From Hyphomicrobiales bacterium (lineage in GTDB: Bacteria > Pseudomonadota > Alphaproteobacteria > Rhizobiales > RI-29), in assembly GCA_016125495.1 (NCBI GenBank), contig WGLQ01000015.1:62001-126000 (forward strand): a stretch of 64,000 nt of DNA, given 5' to 3'. Below are positions 1 through 9,531 of this stretch, piece by piece. The position numbers and the translations under genes are program-made. The first letter of the stretch is position 1; the number at the start of each line of letters is the position of its first letter. Under the pieces are notes generated by a model. It had not been told where the DNA came from. It did not search any database and saw only the letters and a list, made by a program, of their open reading frames with translations.

Positions 1-1427
1 CAGGCCTTCAGCTGATTGCGAACCGAAGCGTCCGCCGTCACCTCGCTGGCGCGGTAGAACTCCTTCGCGATCGTCTCGATCTTGGCAAAGAGCGGCATGT
101 CGTCGGGATAGAGGACCTTGAAGTTCGACTTGCCGCTCTCGACGATGCGCACGACCTCGCGCGCGAGTTCCTCGGTTCCCTTGCTGCCGTTCGCCCAATG
201 CGAGGCGACGATCGCCTTGGCCCCGAGGCCTTCGGCGGTCTGGCTCACGGCCGCGAGTTCGGCCGGGGTATCCGTGATGAACTGGTTGATCGCCACCACC
301 GGCTGGAGGCCAAGCTTCTTCATGTTCTCGAGATGGCGGGCGAGGTTCGAGCAGCCGCGGCGCACCGCATCGACGTTCTCGTGTTTGAGATCGTCCTTTG
401 CGACGCCGCCGTGCATCTTGAGGGCGCGGACAGTCGCGACCAGGACCACGGCGTCAGGTTTGAGACCCGCCTTACGGCACTTGATGTTGCTGAATTTCTC
501 GGCCCCGAGGTCGGCACCGAAGCCGGCCTCGGTGACGACGTAGTCGGCGAGCTTGAGGGCCGTCTGCGTCGCCATCACGGAGTTGCAGCCATGGGCGATG
601 TTGGCGAACGGACCGCCGTGGATGAACGCGGGGTTGTTCTCCAGCGTCTGCACGAGGTTCGGCATCAGCGCGTCCTTCAGCAGGACCGCCATCGCCTCGT
701 GCGCCTTCAAGTCGCGGGCGCGGATCGCCTTCTTGCCGCGCGTGTAGCCGACGACGATGTTGCCGATGCGCTCGGTGAGGTCGGCAAGGCTGGTCGCCAG
801 GCAGAAGATGGCCATGATTTCGGAGGCGACGGTGATATCGAAGCCATCCTCGCGCGGGTAGCCGTTACCGGTGCCGCCGAGCGAGTTGACGATCTTGCGC
901 AGCGCGCGGTCGTTCATGTCCACGACGCGGCGGTATTGGACGCGTCGAACGTCGATGCCGAGTTCGTTGCCCCAATAGATGTGGTTGTCCAACATGGCGG
1001 CGAGCAGGTTGTGTGCCACGCCGATCGCATGGAAATCGCCGGTGAAATGGAGGTTGATGTCCTCCATTGGGACGACCTGTGCATATCCGCCGCCGGCCGC
1101 GCCGCCCTTGACGCCGAAGCATGGGCCGAGGGACGGCTCGCGCAGGCAGATCGCGGTCTTCTTGCCGATGCGATTGAGACCGTCGCCGAGGCCGACCGTC
1201 GTCGTCGTCTTGCCCTCGCCCGCCGGGGTCGGGTTGATCGCCGTCACCAGCACGAGCTTGCCGTCGGGCCGGCCCTTCAGCGAGTTCATGAAGTCGTAGG
1301 AGATCTTGGCCTTGACCGGGCCGAATTGCAGAAGTGCGTCGGCCGGAATTCCGAGCTTGGCTCCGATTTCGACCACCGGCTTCATCTTTGCCTCGCGGGC
1401 AATCTCGATATCACTCTTGACCGTCAT
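1..1427 (-). CDS. fhs: Formate-tetrahydrofolate ligase, C-terminus beyond left edge
   Basis: ATP-dependent ligation of formate to tetrahydrofolate, giving 10-formyl-THF in cytoplasmic one-carbon metabolism. The translation from ATG at 1427 begins [18 protein letters not shown] and has the family's nucleotide-binding stretch [13 protein letters not shown] near residues 65-77. The conserved [14 protein letters not shown] follows near residue 108, and [17 protein letters not shown] further on. About 475 of the usual ~557 residues are present; the rest lies outside the window. The start is set by a GGAGGAGA ribosome site about 7 nt upstream. The gene sits in a region that also holds a THF-dependent DmdA homologue (7607-8719), so two THF-linked C1 enzymes lie within 9 kb. 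That pathway link is an inference. Confidence 0.95.
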   Translation of the reverse strand, partial: MTVKSDIEIAREAKMKPVVEIGAKLGIPADALLQFGPVKAKISYDFMNSLKGRPDGKLVLVTAINPTPAGEGKTTTTVGLGDGLNRIGKKTAICLREPSLGPCFGVKGGAAGGGYAQVVPMEDINLHFTGDFHAIGVAHNLLAAMLDNHIYWGNELGIDVRRVQYRRVVDMNDRALRKIVNSLGGTGNGYPREDGFDITVASEIMAIFCLATSLADLTERIGNIVVGYTRGKKAIRARDLKAHEAMAVLLKDALMPNLVQTLENNPAFIHGGPFANIAHGCNSVMATQTALKLADYVVTEAGFGADLGAEKFSNIKCRKAGLKPDAVVLVATVRALKMHGGVAKDDLKHENVDAVRRGCSNLARHLENMKKLGLQPVVAINQFITDTPAELAAVSQTAEGLGAKAIVASHWANGSKGTEELAREVVRIVESGKSNFKVLYPDDMPLFAKIETIAKEFYRASEVTADASVRNQLKA

Positions 1428-1781
1428 CGACTGTCTCCTCCCGACGCCATGTCGCCACCTCGCGCAGCGCTCACGTTGCTGAGCGCCCCTGGTATCACAA
1501 ATACCACTGGGATGCGAACTCGCTCGCGCGCCACGCGTTGGCGCAAAGGCGACCTCGAATGGCGCCCTGCGGGTGACGAGTCGTGGATTGCTCGATGCGT
1601 GGGAAGTCGATTTCGGAGAGCCCCCCCCAACGGGAAATCCGTTCGCCTCGGCAAGGGGTGCGCCGGAGCGGTCGGCCGGGGGGTCGAGAGCCGGAGTCGT
1701 CGGGCGGGCCGTCACGGCGATTGCGCAATCGCGAACAACCGTCGAGTGATTGCCCGAACCATCCCAATCGGCGGTCCGGGC
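1428..1781. other. Intergenic region without recognised gene
   Basis: This is the upstream side of fhs. It contains a C8 run near 1621-1628 and no ORF with a convincing ribosome site or recognisable product. The fhs promoter presumably lies here, but no clear -35/-10 pair stands out. Confidence 0.5.
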
Positions 1782-1931
1782 TCAGTTCACGGCGATCGGT
1801 AGAACGGGGTTGCTCGCCGCAGCGCCGGCCGCGCAGACGATCGCAAGGGCAACGGCACCGAGCACGGCCGCAAGACCTTGGACGAGGGTCATCGTCTCGT
1901 TCGTCACTGCGATCATCTCTTGGCGGTTCAT
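1782..1931 (-). CDS. Small single-pass membrane peptide (49 aa), unknown
   Basis: Reading from ATG at 1931 gives MNRQEMIAVTNETMTLVQGL followed by a continuous hydrophobic stretch (AAVLGAVALAIVCAAGAAA, about residues 21-39) and a short tail ending PVLPIAVN, then TGA. A GGGAG ribosome site lies about 8 nt upstream. The hydrophilic N-terminus plus one membrane helix is typical of small inner-membrane proteins. It is flanked by the fhs upstream region and the divergent MFS gene. I do not recognise a family. Support rests on the start context and the clean hydrophobic profile; it could still be a chance ORF. Confidence 0.5.
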   Translation of the reverse strand: MNRQEMIAVTNETMTLVQGLAAVLGAVALAIVCAAGAAASNPVLPIAVN

Positions 1932-2174
1932 CGTCGTTGCTCCCGGTTCGGCCAATCTGGTGCACGAATGGAAGGGCGAGAGGACATCGGTGCCCAGCCA
2001 CTGGATGGAAGCTGGTGGCCGACGACCGACAGACTAACCGATGCAGATGAACCGAAGCTGAGTGGCGCGGATGTCCGCGTGTCGCCTTCGCCGAGCGTTC
2101 TGTCGCTGGCTGGCGAGCGAAGACATCGATTGCCATCCATCAGATCGTCCTCGATGCCGGCAGTTGACCCGTGA

Positions 2175-3503
2175 GTGGCCCCGATGCGAACGCCCGATGC
2201 TGCCAGCCCACCCGTTGCCATCCTGAGCATCATGCTCTCGATGTCCTTGCTGGCGATCGGCAGCGGGCTGCTCTTTGCCTACGTGCCAGTCAAGTTGGCG
2301 GCGGGTGGCTACGATCCCTGGGTGCCGGGCGCGGTGTTCACGGTGATGTCCGTCGGCGCCTTCACCGGCTGCCTACTGGCCGGACCACTCGTGCGACGGG
2401 TCGGGCCGGCACGGGTTTTCGCCGCCATGGCCGCGTTGACACTCGTCTCGGCGCTGTTGCTGACAACGGGTGTCGACATCGCGACCTGGCTGCCTGCCCG
2501 GTACCTCTACGGCCTCGCGAGCACCGGGCTGTTCGTCGCCACACAGAGCTGGCTCAACGACGTCACCGGCAACGCGTGGCGCGGGCGCGTGATGGCGGGG
2601 TTCTACACAACCTACATCCTCTGCCAGGGCCTCGGTGGGTTCCTCATCCGGTATGTCTCCATCGAGGGGGCGCAGGCGCCGCTCCTGGCCATCTGGTTCA
2701 TCACGCTCGCCATCCTGCCGATCGCCCTGACGCGGCTTGCGACGCCGCCGCCACCGCTCGACGTTGCAATTGCCGTCAGACGCACCTGGCGGATCTCGCC
2801 GGTCGGGCTGGTCGGTCTCTTTGCCTCGGGTGGCCTTTCCACGACGCTGCATGGCTTCGGCCCGGTCTATGCGACGTCGCAGGGCATGGGTAAGGATGAA
2901 ATCGGCTTGCTCTTCCTGGCCATCCAGATGGGCATGCTCGGCGTTCAGATGCCGCTCGGAGCTCTTTCGGACCGCATCGACCGGCGCTATGTGCTGGTTC
3001 TCGCCTGTGGCCTCGTGCTTGCCATGGGCGCGTTTGCGCTCCGGCTCGACTTCACGTCCCTGCTGCTGGTCGGCCTCGTCTTTGCGATCTGGGCCGGAGC
3101 CACGGAGACGGTCTATTCGGTCGCAACCGCTCATGCCAACGACCGTGCCGGCCAGGCCGACTACGTCTCGCTCTCGAGCACGCTGCTGGTCGTCTGGTCG
3201 ACGGCGGCGATCATCGTACCCGCGCTGGCGACAGTTCTGACGGCCGCCTACGGGCCGCATGTCTTCACCTACGTCGCGATGGTGCTGGCGGCCGCCTACG
3301 CCGTTTTCGTCAGCTATCGCCTGACGCGCTCCGAAGCCGTACCCGCAGCCGATCAAGAGCCGTTCCAGCCGATGACCGGTCAGGTGCCGTTGACGCCCGA
3401 GGTCGCCGCGAGCGGCGCATCGGCCCCTGACCGGGCCGTCGCCCGCGAGGCCACGAACATCCCTGGGAGCGCGACACGTTCGAGCAGCGAGGTCGGCGCA
3501 TGA
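2175..3503 (+). CDS. MFS transporter (YcaD/CsbX-like)
   Basis: This is a major facilitator superfamily permease of about 12 transmembrane helices. The N-terminus (IMLSMSLLAIGSGLLFAYVP) is the first helix. The GxLxDRxxRR-like loop appears in the second half as GALSDRIDRRYVLVLACGL. Residues CLLAGPLVRRVGPARVF are the cytoplasmic loop between helices 2 and 3. The substrate cannot be told. The first possible start is GTG at 2175, with an ATG three codons later at 2184; both fit. The last about 45 residues are hydrophilic. The stop overlaps the next gene's start (ATGA at 3500), so it is probably cotranslated with the GNAT acetyltransferase. A second MFS gene of the same general subgroup lies at 48424-49710, also next to a GST. 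Confidence 0.85.
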   Translation: MAPMRTPDAASPPVAILSIMLSMSLLAIGSGLLFAYVPVKLAAGGYDPWVPGAVFTVMSVGAFTGCLLAGPLVRRVGPARVFAAMAALTLVSALLLTTGVDIATWLPARYLYGLASTGLFVATQSWLNDVTGNAWRGRVMAGFYTTYILCQGLGGFLIRYVSIEGAQAPLLAIWFITLAILPIALTRLATPPPPLDVAIAVRRTWRISPVGLVGLFASGGLSTTLHGFGPVYATSQGMGKDEIGLLFLAIQMGMLGVQMPLGALSDRIDRRYVLVLACGLVLAMGAFALRLDFTSLLLVGLVFAIWAGATETVYSVATAHANDRAGQADYVSLSSTLLVVWSTAAIIVPALATVLTAAYGPHVFTYVAMVLAAAYAVFVSYRLTRSEAVPAADQEPFQPMTGQVPLTPEVAASGASAPDRAVAREATNIPGSATRSSSEVGA

Positions 3504-4027
3504 GACCGGGGCCGGGGTCGCTGTCGATCGGACCGGCGCTCGCCGAGGAGGTGGCACGCCTGCACACCATCAACGAGGCTTCGACGCCGGGTGTTGGAAG
3601 CCTGCCGCTCGAGGATTTTCCGACACTGCTCGCGCTCGCCGACACGACCCTGGTCGCGCGCATCTTGGGCGAAGCCGCCGGCTTCATCCTGTTGATGGTG
3701 GAAGGCAACGGATACGCGAGCGAGAACTACCGCTGGATCTCGCAGCGACGGGCGCGATTCGCCTACGTCGACCGCATCGCGATCGCCCCTGAGTTTCGCG
3801 GGCAGGCGATCGGACATGCACTCTATGAGGCGGCCCTCGAGACCTATTCAGGACGGCGCGAAACGCTGATCTGCGAGGTCAACCTTTCGCCGCCCAATCC
3901 CGGATCGCTGCGCTTTCACGAGCGCCTCGGCTTTGCCGCGTTCGGCGAACGCTGGTCAGCGGACCGCACCAAGGGCGTGGTTTATCTGGAACTGGCGATC
4001 GCGCCGGGTGGAAACGATCACCGGTGA
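3500..4027 (+). CDS. GNAT family N-acetyltransferase
   Basis: This is a 175-aa acetyl-CoA-dependent acetyltransferase. The acetyl-CoA loop is in VDRIAIAPEFRGQAIGHALY (about residues 91-110; compare V-x-x-x-x-R/Q-x-x-G-x-G/A). It is followed by the typical beta5-alpha4 region ICEVNLSPPNPGSLRFHERLGF, where the asparagine/proline-rich turn and the FHERLGF strand are diagnostic. The acceptor is unknown. The start ATG overlaps the stop of the MFS gene by 4 nt (ATGA), which implies translational coupling. The downstream GST starts 38 nt after the stop. Confidence 0.85.
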   Translation: MRPGPGSLSIGPALAEEVARLHTINEASTPGVGSLPLEDFPTLLALADTTLVARILGEAAGFILLMVEGNGYASENYRWISQRRARFAYVDRIAIAPEFRGQAIGHALYEAALETYSGRRETLICEVNLSPPNPGSLRFHERLGFAAFGERWSADRTKGVVYLELAIAPGGNDHR

Positions 4028-4065
4028 TGACCGGCGCGGACAAGAACGCAGGGAGAGGAACGACA

Positions 4066-4680
4066 ATGAGCTACGTTCTCTACAGTCGCAACAGCACGGG
4101 GGGTTATGCCGTCGAGGCCGCCCTCGCCAAGGCGGGCGCCGCCTACGAGGTGGTCGAAATCTCCCGCGATACGGGCGGCGCGGACAACGCGGATTTCCTT
4201 GCGATCAGTCCGCTGCGACAGGTGCCCGCCATGCGGCTGCCGGACGGAACGGCGATGACGGAATCGGCCGCCATGGTGATCCATATCGCCGCCGTGTACC
4301 CCGACGCCGGGCTCGCACCACGTCCGGGCACGAGCGCGCACGCGCGCTTCCTGCGCTGGATGCTCTTCATGGCCTGCAACATCTACGAGGCGGACCTGCG
4401 CCACTACTACAGCGATCGCTACAGCAGCGATCCGGCCGGCGCGGCCGGGGTGAAGGAGGCGGCAGCCGCACACATGCGCCGCTCGCTCGACATCGTGGAG
4501 TCCGAGCTTTCGCCGTACCTCCTGGGCAAGGAGATGTCGATCGCCGACGTCTACCTCGCGATGCTCCTCACCTGGTTCCCCTATCCGATCCTGCAACCGC
4601 GCCTTCGGGCACTCGTCACCGACGTGTCCGGGCATGCCGTCTATGGGCCGATCTGGCGGGCGCACGGCATGACCACGTGA
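4066..4680 (+). CDS. Glutathione S-transferase family protein
   Basis: This is a 204-aa two-domain GST. The N-terminal thioredoxin-like domain starts MSYVLYSRNSTGGYAVEAAL and carries the cis-proline segment LRQVPAMRLPDG and the glutathione-contacting TESAAMVIHIA (E-S pair). The C-terminal helical domain contains LGKEMSIADVYLAMLLTWFP, where S-I-A-D is the N-capping box and hydrophobic staple. ATG at 4066 was preferred to one at 4024 because GGGAGAGG lies about 7 nt upstream and the family N-terminus begins there. The substrate is unknown. It lies downstream of the MFS/GNAT pair on the same strand and is convergent with ppdK, 15 nt away. Confidence 0.85.
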   Translation: MSYVLYSRNSTGGYAVEAALAKAGAAYEVVEISRDTGGADNADFLAISPLRQVPAMRLPDGTAMTESAAMVIHIAAVYPDAGLAPRPGTSAHARFLRWMLFMACNIYEADLRHYYSDRYSSDPAGAAGVKEAAAAHMRRSLDIVESELSPYLLGKEMSIADVYLAMLLTWFPYPILQPRLRALVTDVSGHAVYGPIWRAHGMTT

Positions 4681-4695
4681 GGCGTCGCTGGCGGG

Positions 4696-7455
4696 TCAGG
4701 CGGCGGCGCCCGCCTGCGACCTCGCCCGCGCGCGCAGCGCCGCCTGGGCGGCGGCGAGCCGCGCGATCGGCACGCGGAACGGCGAGCAGCTCACGTAATC
4801 GAGGCCCGCACGCTCGCAGAAATCGATCGAGTGCGACTCTCCACCATGCTCGCCGCAAATGCCGAGCTTGATGTCGGGGCGGACAGCCTGACCGCGCTCG
4901 ATGGCGATGCGCACCAGTTCGCCGACGCCGTCCTGGTCGACGGAGATGAAGGGATCCTGTTCGAGGATGCCCTGTCGCAGGTAAGTGTCGAGGATCGGCG
5001 CGGCATCGTCGCGGCTGAGGCCGAAAGTGGTCTGCGTGAGGTCGTTGGTGCCGAAGGAAAAGAACTCGGCGCGCCGCGCGATCTCGCCGGCCATCAGGCA
5101 GGCGCGCGGCAACTCGATCATGGTGCCGACCTGATAATCGATCGCCATGCCAGAGTTCGTGCGCACCTCGCCCGCGACCCGGTCGATGATACCTGCCAGC
5201 ACCTCGAACTCGGCGCGCCCGACGACCAGCGGCACCATGATCTCCGGGACGACGGGCGCGCCCGTCCGCCGTGCGGCCTCGACAGCCGCCTCGAAGATGG
5301 CTCTCGCCTGCATTTCCGGGATCTCGGGATAGCGGATGGCGAGACGGCAGCCGCGGAACCCCAGCATGGGATTGAATTCCGAAAGCTCCTTGACTCGATC
5401 CTTGAGGCGCACCGCCGAAACCCCCATGGAGCCGGCGACCTCGGCAATCTCGTGATCCTCGTGGGGGAGGAATTCGTGCAGCGGGGGATCGAGCAGGCGA
5501 ATCGTCACGGGCAGGCCGGACATCGTCTCGAAGAGGGCGATGAAATCGTCGCGCTGCATCGGCAGGATACGGGCGAGTGCAGTACGCCGGCCCTCGGGCG
5601 CCTCGGCGAGAATCATCTCGCGCACCGCCAGTATGCGCTCCTCCTCGAAGAACATATGCTCCGTGCGGCAGAGGCCAATTCCCTCCGCGCCGAAGTCCCG
5701 CGACTGGCGGGCGTCGCGCTCGGTATCGGCATTGGCCCGCACCTTCATGCGCCGGACACCATCGGCCCAGGCCATCAGCGTGCCGAAGTCGCCCGAGAGC
5801 TGCGGTTGACGCATCGGGACGGCGCCCTTGAGGACCTGCCCGGTCGTGCCGTCGATGGTGACGACGTCGCCGCGGTGGAAGACCTCACCTGCGATCGTCA
5901 TGGTCTCGCTCTTGGCGTCGATCCGGATCGAGCCGGCGCCCGAAACGCACGGCCGCCCCATGCCGCGCGCTACGACCGCTGCGTGCGAGGTCATGCCGCC
6001 GCGCGTCGTCAGGATGCCTGCGGCAGCGTGCATGCCGTGGATGTCCTCCGGGCTCGTTTCGACGCGCACCAGGATGCATGGGCGGTTCTGCTGGCGCATC
6101 GCCTCGGCGTCGTCGGCAGTGAAGACGATCTCGCCCGCGGCCGCGCCGGGCGAAGCCGGGAGCCCAGAGGCAAGAATCTGGCGCTCCGCAGCCGGATCGA
6201 GAGTCGGATGGAGGAGTTGGTCGAGCGCCTCGGGGGTAATGCGTAGCACCGCCTCGTCGCGCGTGATGAGGCCTTCGCTCGCCATGTCCACCGCGATCTT
6301 GATGGCGGCACTCGTGGTGCGCTTGCCCGATCGGGTCTGCAGCATCCAGAGCTTGCCTTCCTGGATCGTGAACTCGAGGTCCTGCATGTCGCGGTAATGC
6401 GCCTCGAGCCGCTCGTAGATCGCCGTCAGTTCGGCGAAAGCGGCGGGCATCAGTGCCTCGAGGGAGGGCTTGGTGTCGCCGGCGGCAAGGCGGGCGCGCT
6501 CGGTCAGGCTCTGCGGGGTACGGATGCCTGCCACCACGTCCTCGCCCTGTGCGTTGACCAGGAACTCGCCATAGAGGGCCTTGGCTCCGGTCGAGGGATC
6601 GCGGGTGAACGCCACGCCCGTCGCGCTCGAATCGCCCCGGTTGCCGAATACCATCGCCTGGACGTTGACGGCCGTGCCCCATTCGTCGGGGATGTCGTGC
6701 AGACGGCGGTAGGTGATGGCGCGGGCGTTCTGCCAGGAGGAGAAAACAGCGCCGATCGCGCCCCATAGTTGCGCTTCGGTATCCATGGGGAACGTCGTGC
6801 CGAGTTCCTCTTCCACGGCCGCCTTGTAGGCGTCGACGATCTGGCGCCAATCGTCGGCGTCCATGTCCGTGTCGTTGAGGTAACCGTTCTGGCTCTTGTG
6901 ATTGTCGAGGATGTCCTCGAAGACCCCGTGCTCGACGCCGAGAACGACGTCCGCGTACATCTGGATGAAGCGGCGGTAGCTGTCGTAGGCAAAGCGCGCG
7001 TCGCCTGACTTGGCGGCAAGGCCGGCGACGGTTTCGTCGTTGAGACCGAGGTTGAGGACGGTGTCCATCATGCCGGGCATCGAGGCGCGCGCGCCGGAGC
7101 GGACCGAGACCAGCAGTGGATTGGCGCGGGAGCCGAACTCGGCACCGACGGCGCGCCCTACCCCTGCGATCGCTTCGCGCACCTGGGCGGCGAGGCCATC
7201 GGGAAAGGCGCGGCCATTGGCGTAATAGGCCGTGCAGACCTCGGTGGTGATGGTGAAGCCGGGTGGCACGGGCAGGCCGAGGTTGGCCACCTCGGCGGGG
7301 TTGGCGCCCTTGCCGCCGAGCAACTCCTTCATGCTGGCGGCGCCTTCCGCCGCGCCGCCACCGAAGAAATACACCCACTTGCGGTCTGCGCCGATACCCA
7401 CTGCGGAACGCTCTGCAGCGCCATCGTTCCGCCTCGGCAGGTTGGTCGCATTCAT
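4696..7455 (-). CDS. ppdK: Pyruvate, phosphate dikinase
   Basis: Catalyses the reversible interconversion of pyruvate, ATP and Pi with PEP, AMP and PPi. The 919-aa length is normal for bacterial PPDK. The N-terminal ATP-grasp domain begins KWVYFFGGGAAEG with the GGKGANPAEVANLGLPVPPGF signature. The swivelling phosphohistidine domain has GGMTSHAAVVARG with catalytic His at about 491. The C-terminal PEP-utilising TIM barrel has the catalytic cysteine in LGICGEHGGES (about 867). The start is the only good candidate before the FGGG strand. The gene is monocistronic and convergent with the GST. The reaction links glycolytic and gluconeogenic flux; the direction used cannot be told from sequence. 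Confidence 0.97.
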   Translation of the reverse strand: MNATNLPRRNDGAAERSAVGIGADRKWVYFFGGGAAEGAASMKELLGGKGANPAEVANLGLPVPPGFTITTEVCTAYYANGRAFPDGLAAQVREAIAGVGRAVGAEFGSRANPLLVSVRSGARASMPGMMDTVLNLGLNDETVAGLAAKSGDARFAYDSYRRFIQMYADVVLGVEHGVFEDILDNHKSQNGYLNDTDMDADDWRQIVDAYKAAVEEELGTTFPMDTEAQLWGAIGAVFSSWQNARAITYRRLHDIPDEWGTAVNVQAMVFGNRGDSSATGVAFTRDPSTGAKALYGEFLVNAQGEDVVAGIRTPQSLTERARLAAGDTKPSLEALMPAAFAELTAIYERLEAHYRDMQDLEFTIQEGKLWMLQTRSGKRTTSAAIKIAVDMASEGLITRDEAVLRITPEALDQLLHPTLDPAAERQILASGLPASPGAAAGEIVFTADDAEAMRQQNRPCILVRVETSPEDIHGMHAAAGILTTRGGMTSHAAVVARGMGRPCVSGAGSIRIDAKSETMTIAGEVFHRGDVVTIDGTTGQVLKGAVPMRQPQLSGDFGTLMAWADGVRRMKVRANADTERDARQSRDFGAEGIGLCRTEHMFFEEERILAVREMILAEAPEGRRTALARILPMQRDDFIALFETMSGLPVTIRLLDPPLHEFLPHEDHEIAEVAGSMGVSAVRLKDRVKELSEFNPMLGFRGCRLAIRYPEIPEMQARAIFEAAVEAARRTGAPVVPEIMVPLVVGRAEFEVLAGIIDRVAGEVRTNSGMAIDYQVGTMIELPRACLMAGEIARRAEFFSFGTNDLTQTTFGLSRDDAAPILDTYLRQGILEQDPFISVDQDGVGELVRIAIERGQAVRPDIKLGICGEHGGESHSIDFCERAGLDYVSCSPFRVPIARLAAAQAALRARARSQAGAAA

Positions 7456-7606
7456 CGGCTCGTCTCCTGGCGATCTCTTCGACTCAACACCCCCTCGGCC
7501 TGCTTAGCAGTGACGACAGGGCCAGGCAAAAGTCTCGGGGCGGACGGCGTACGCGGCTGTGCACCACGCAACGCCTTGCGGACATGGAGCGCGGAGTGGG
7601 CTCACG

Positions 7607-8719
7607 TCATTTGCAGAAGGGCAGGCCCGTCATCCGAGCGGCACGCTCCTTGCCGTTTTCGAGGACGACGACGAGATCATCGGCTCCATCCTTGATGCGG
7701 CGATCGAGGAGTGCCATCGCGACATTCTGTTTGAGGCGCGGCGAGTGGGCGAGGGCGGTCAGCCAGCCGACCTGGCGCCCCTTGCGCAGCACCTTGAGGC
7801 GATGGCCGGTCGGATCGAGCGCACGCCCGGCGACGATCAGGCCGACCTGGCGGCGCTTGGGGCCCTCGTCGCGGATGCGGCGCAATGCCTCCTTGCCGAT
7901 GAAGGCCGCACGCTGGTCGAGATCGCAATAGTGCGCCAGCGTCAGCTCCAGCGGGTTGGTGTCGCCAAACGTGTCACCGCCGACGGAGATCAACCCGCTT
8001 TCGACGCGCTCGATGGCATTGGGGCAACCCGGGGCGATGCCGTGGCGCTTGCCGGCCGCCGCGACGAGCCGCCAAAGGTCGCCACCCCGACTCGCATCGA
8101 GAAGATAAAGCTCGAAACCGCCCTGCTTGGACCAACCGCTGCGCTGGATGATCAGTGGAATGCCGTCGATGGTATGGGGACGGAACCAGAAGTATTTGAG
8201 CTGCCTCACCCAATCGCCCACCAGACCGGCAACGACCTCCTCGGCGAGCGGACCCTGGACCGCGAGCGGGGAGGCGTCGGGCTCGCTGACCGCCACCTTG
8301 AAGCCGCGCTCGTTCGCGATGGCGCGCACCCAGAACAGAAGGTCGTTGTCGGCGATCGAAAGCCAATACTTCTCCTCGGAAAGCTTGAGGAGGATCGGAT
8401 CGTTGAGGAGAGTTCCGGCGTGATCGCAGATCGGCACGTACTTGCCCTGGCCCACCACCTGGCCCGAGAGGTTGCGCGGCGTCAGGTACTGCGCGAGCTT
8501 GCCAGCGTCCGGACCAGCGATCTCGACCTGGCGCTCGCAGGCCACGTCCCACATGCTGACGCCCTCGACGAGGCGCCAGTATTCGCCGAGCGGATCGCCG
8601 TACGAGACGGGCATGTACATGTGGTTGTAGATCGTGAAACCCGTCACTCCCGCCTTGACGGTCGCCTCGAAGAAGGGCGATTTGCGGACCCGCGGCCCGA
8701 TCGCGATGGAAAACGCCAC
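7607..8719 (-). CDS. dmdA: GcvT-fold aminomethyltransferase, DmdA-type (dimethylsulfoniopropionate demethylase)
   Basis: This is a 370-aa GcvT/DmdA-fold protein that uses tetrahydrofolate as methyl acceptor. The stretch WDVACERQVEIAGPDAGKLA, then LNDPILLKLSEEKYWLSIAD and SGWSKQGGFELYLLD, and the motif PGCPNAIERVESGL, match what I recall of marine DmdA much more closely than glycine-cleavage GcvT. The length also matches DmdA (~369 aa). The start was set at GTG 8719 (VAFSIAIGPRVRKSPF), with AGGGAG about 9 nt upstream; the longer frame upstream is arginine-rich non-coding sequence. No dmdB, dmdC or dmdD genes are in the window. The alternative is another member of the DmdA-like clade with a different methyl donor. 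Confidence 0.75.
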   Translation of the reverse strand: MAFSIAIGPRVRKSPFFEATVKAGVTGFTIYNHMYMPVSYGDPLGEYWRLVEGVSMWDVACERQVEIAGPDAGKLAQYLTPRNLSGQVVGQGKYVPICDHAGTLLNDPILLKLSEEKYWLSIADNDLLFWVRAIANERGFKVAVSEPDASPLAVQGPLAEEVVAGLVGDWVRQLKYFWFRPHTIDGIPLIIQRSGWSKQGGFELYLLDASRGGDLWRLVAAAGKRHGIAPGCPNAIERVESGLISVGGDTFGDTNPLELTLAHYCDLDQRAAFIGKEALRRIRDEGPKRRQVGLIVAGRALDPTGHRLKVLRKGRQVGWLTALAHSPRLKQNVAMALLDRRIKDGADDLVVVLENGKERAARMTGLPFCK

Positions 8720-8869
8720 GCCGAAAACACTCCCTGGTGCATGAACCAACCCGCCGGCCCGGCCGACGCTTCGACCAGTCCTTCGCACGACATTGGCGGG
8801 CCTGCAATCGCGGCGGGCGAATGACGAAGCGAGCGGTGAACGGCTGGTGGATCGCGGTCGACGGTCGAC

Positions 8870-8895
8870 AAAAAACCCGGGCCGAGGCCCGGGTT
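8870..8895 (-). terminator. Rho-independent terminator downstream of carD
   Basis: On the minus strand a 9-bp perfect stem, AACCCGGGC / GCCCGGGTT with a 4-nt loop (8874-8895), is followed directly by a run of six T (8870-8875 on this strand). It lies 63 nt past the carD stop and separates carD from dmdA. Confidence 0.85.
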
Positions 8896-8958
8896 CGTTG
8901 ATCATTCGTAAGGCGGCGCCAGCCACTTGCGGCAGGCCGGCAACAGCGGAAAGACGCG

Positions 8959-9531
8959 TCACGCAGCCTTCGTCGCGTCGTCGACCTCGCCTTCGCGCGC
9001 TTTACGGGCAGCGCTGGCGCTCTTGGCCAGGATGCCGGTGATCTTCTGGACTGCGCCGAGTTCGTCCAGGTTTTCCACGGCCGCAACCTCGCGAGCCATG
9101 CGGTCGAGAGCCTGCTCGTAGAGCTGACGCTCGGAGTAGGACTGCTCCGGCTGGCTCTCGGCCCTGTAGAGGTCACGCACCACCTCGGCGATCGCAACAA
9201 GATCGCCGGAGTTGATCTTGGCCTCGTACTCCTGGGCCCGCCGGCTCCACATGGTGCGCTTGACGCGCGCGCGGCCCTTCAGCGTCGAGAGCGCCTTCTT
9301 CATGACAGGATCGAGCGAGAGCTTGCGCATGCCGACGGACTCGACCTTAGAGGTCGGAACACGCAGCGTCATCTTCTCCTGCTGGAAATCGATGACGAAG
9401 AGCTCGAGCTTGTGGCCAGCAACCGTCTGTTCCTCGATGGCGACGATCTTGCCTACACCGTGCGAAGGATAGACGATGTGCTCACCAATCGCGAAACCAT
9501 TCTTCTCAACGGTCTTCTTTTTCGCAGCCAT
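8959..9531 (-). CDS. carD: CarD/CdnL family transcriptional regulator
   Basis: This 190-aa RNA-polymerase-binding factor stabilises promoter open complexes, chiefly at rRNA and growth promoters in the families studied. The N-terminal RNAP-interaction (Tudor-like) domain is IGEHIVYPSHGVGKIVAIEE followed by LFVIDFQQEKMTLRVPTSK (about residues 15-65). The C-terminal helical domain contains the W of the family (MWSRRAQEYEAKINSGDL) and a long coiled helix RAESQPEQSYSERQLYEQAL. ATG 9531 is preferred over an upstream GTG because the lysine-rich MAAKKKTVEKNGF is the usual start in this order. GAGAG lies upstream. It has its own terminator (8870-8895). The gene order carD-fdxA-S4-helicase is conserved in Hyphomicrobiales. 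Confidence 0.95.
   Translation of the reverse strand: MAAKKKTVEKNGFAIGEHIVYPSHGVGKIVAIEEQTVAGHKLELFVIDFQQEKMTLRVPTSKVESVGMRKLSLDPVMKKALSTLKGRARVKRTMWSRRAQEYEAKINSGDLVAIAEVVRDLYRAESQPEQSYSERQLYEQALDRMAREVAAVENLDELGAVQKITGILAKSASAARKAREGEVDDATKAA

Noticed and set aside
198-1802. 534-aa plus-strand ORF opposite fhs
   Set aside because: It is the antisense shadow of a clearly conserved enzyme, rich in Arg, Asp and Gly with no domain pattern.
7607-8962. GcvT of the glycine cleavage system
   Set aside because: No gcvH or gcvP nearby and the sequence follows DmdA-specific stretches.
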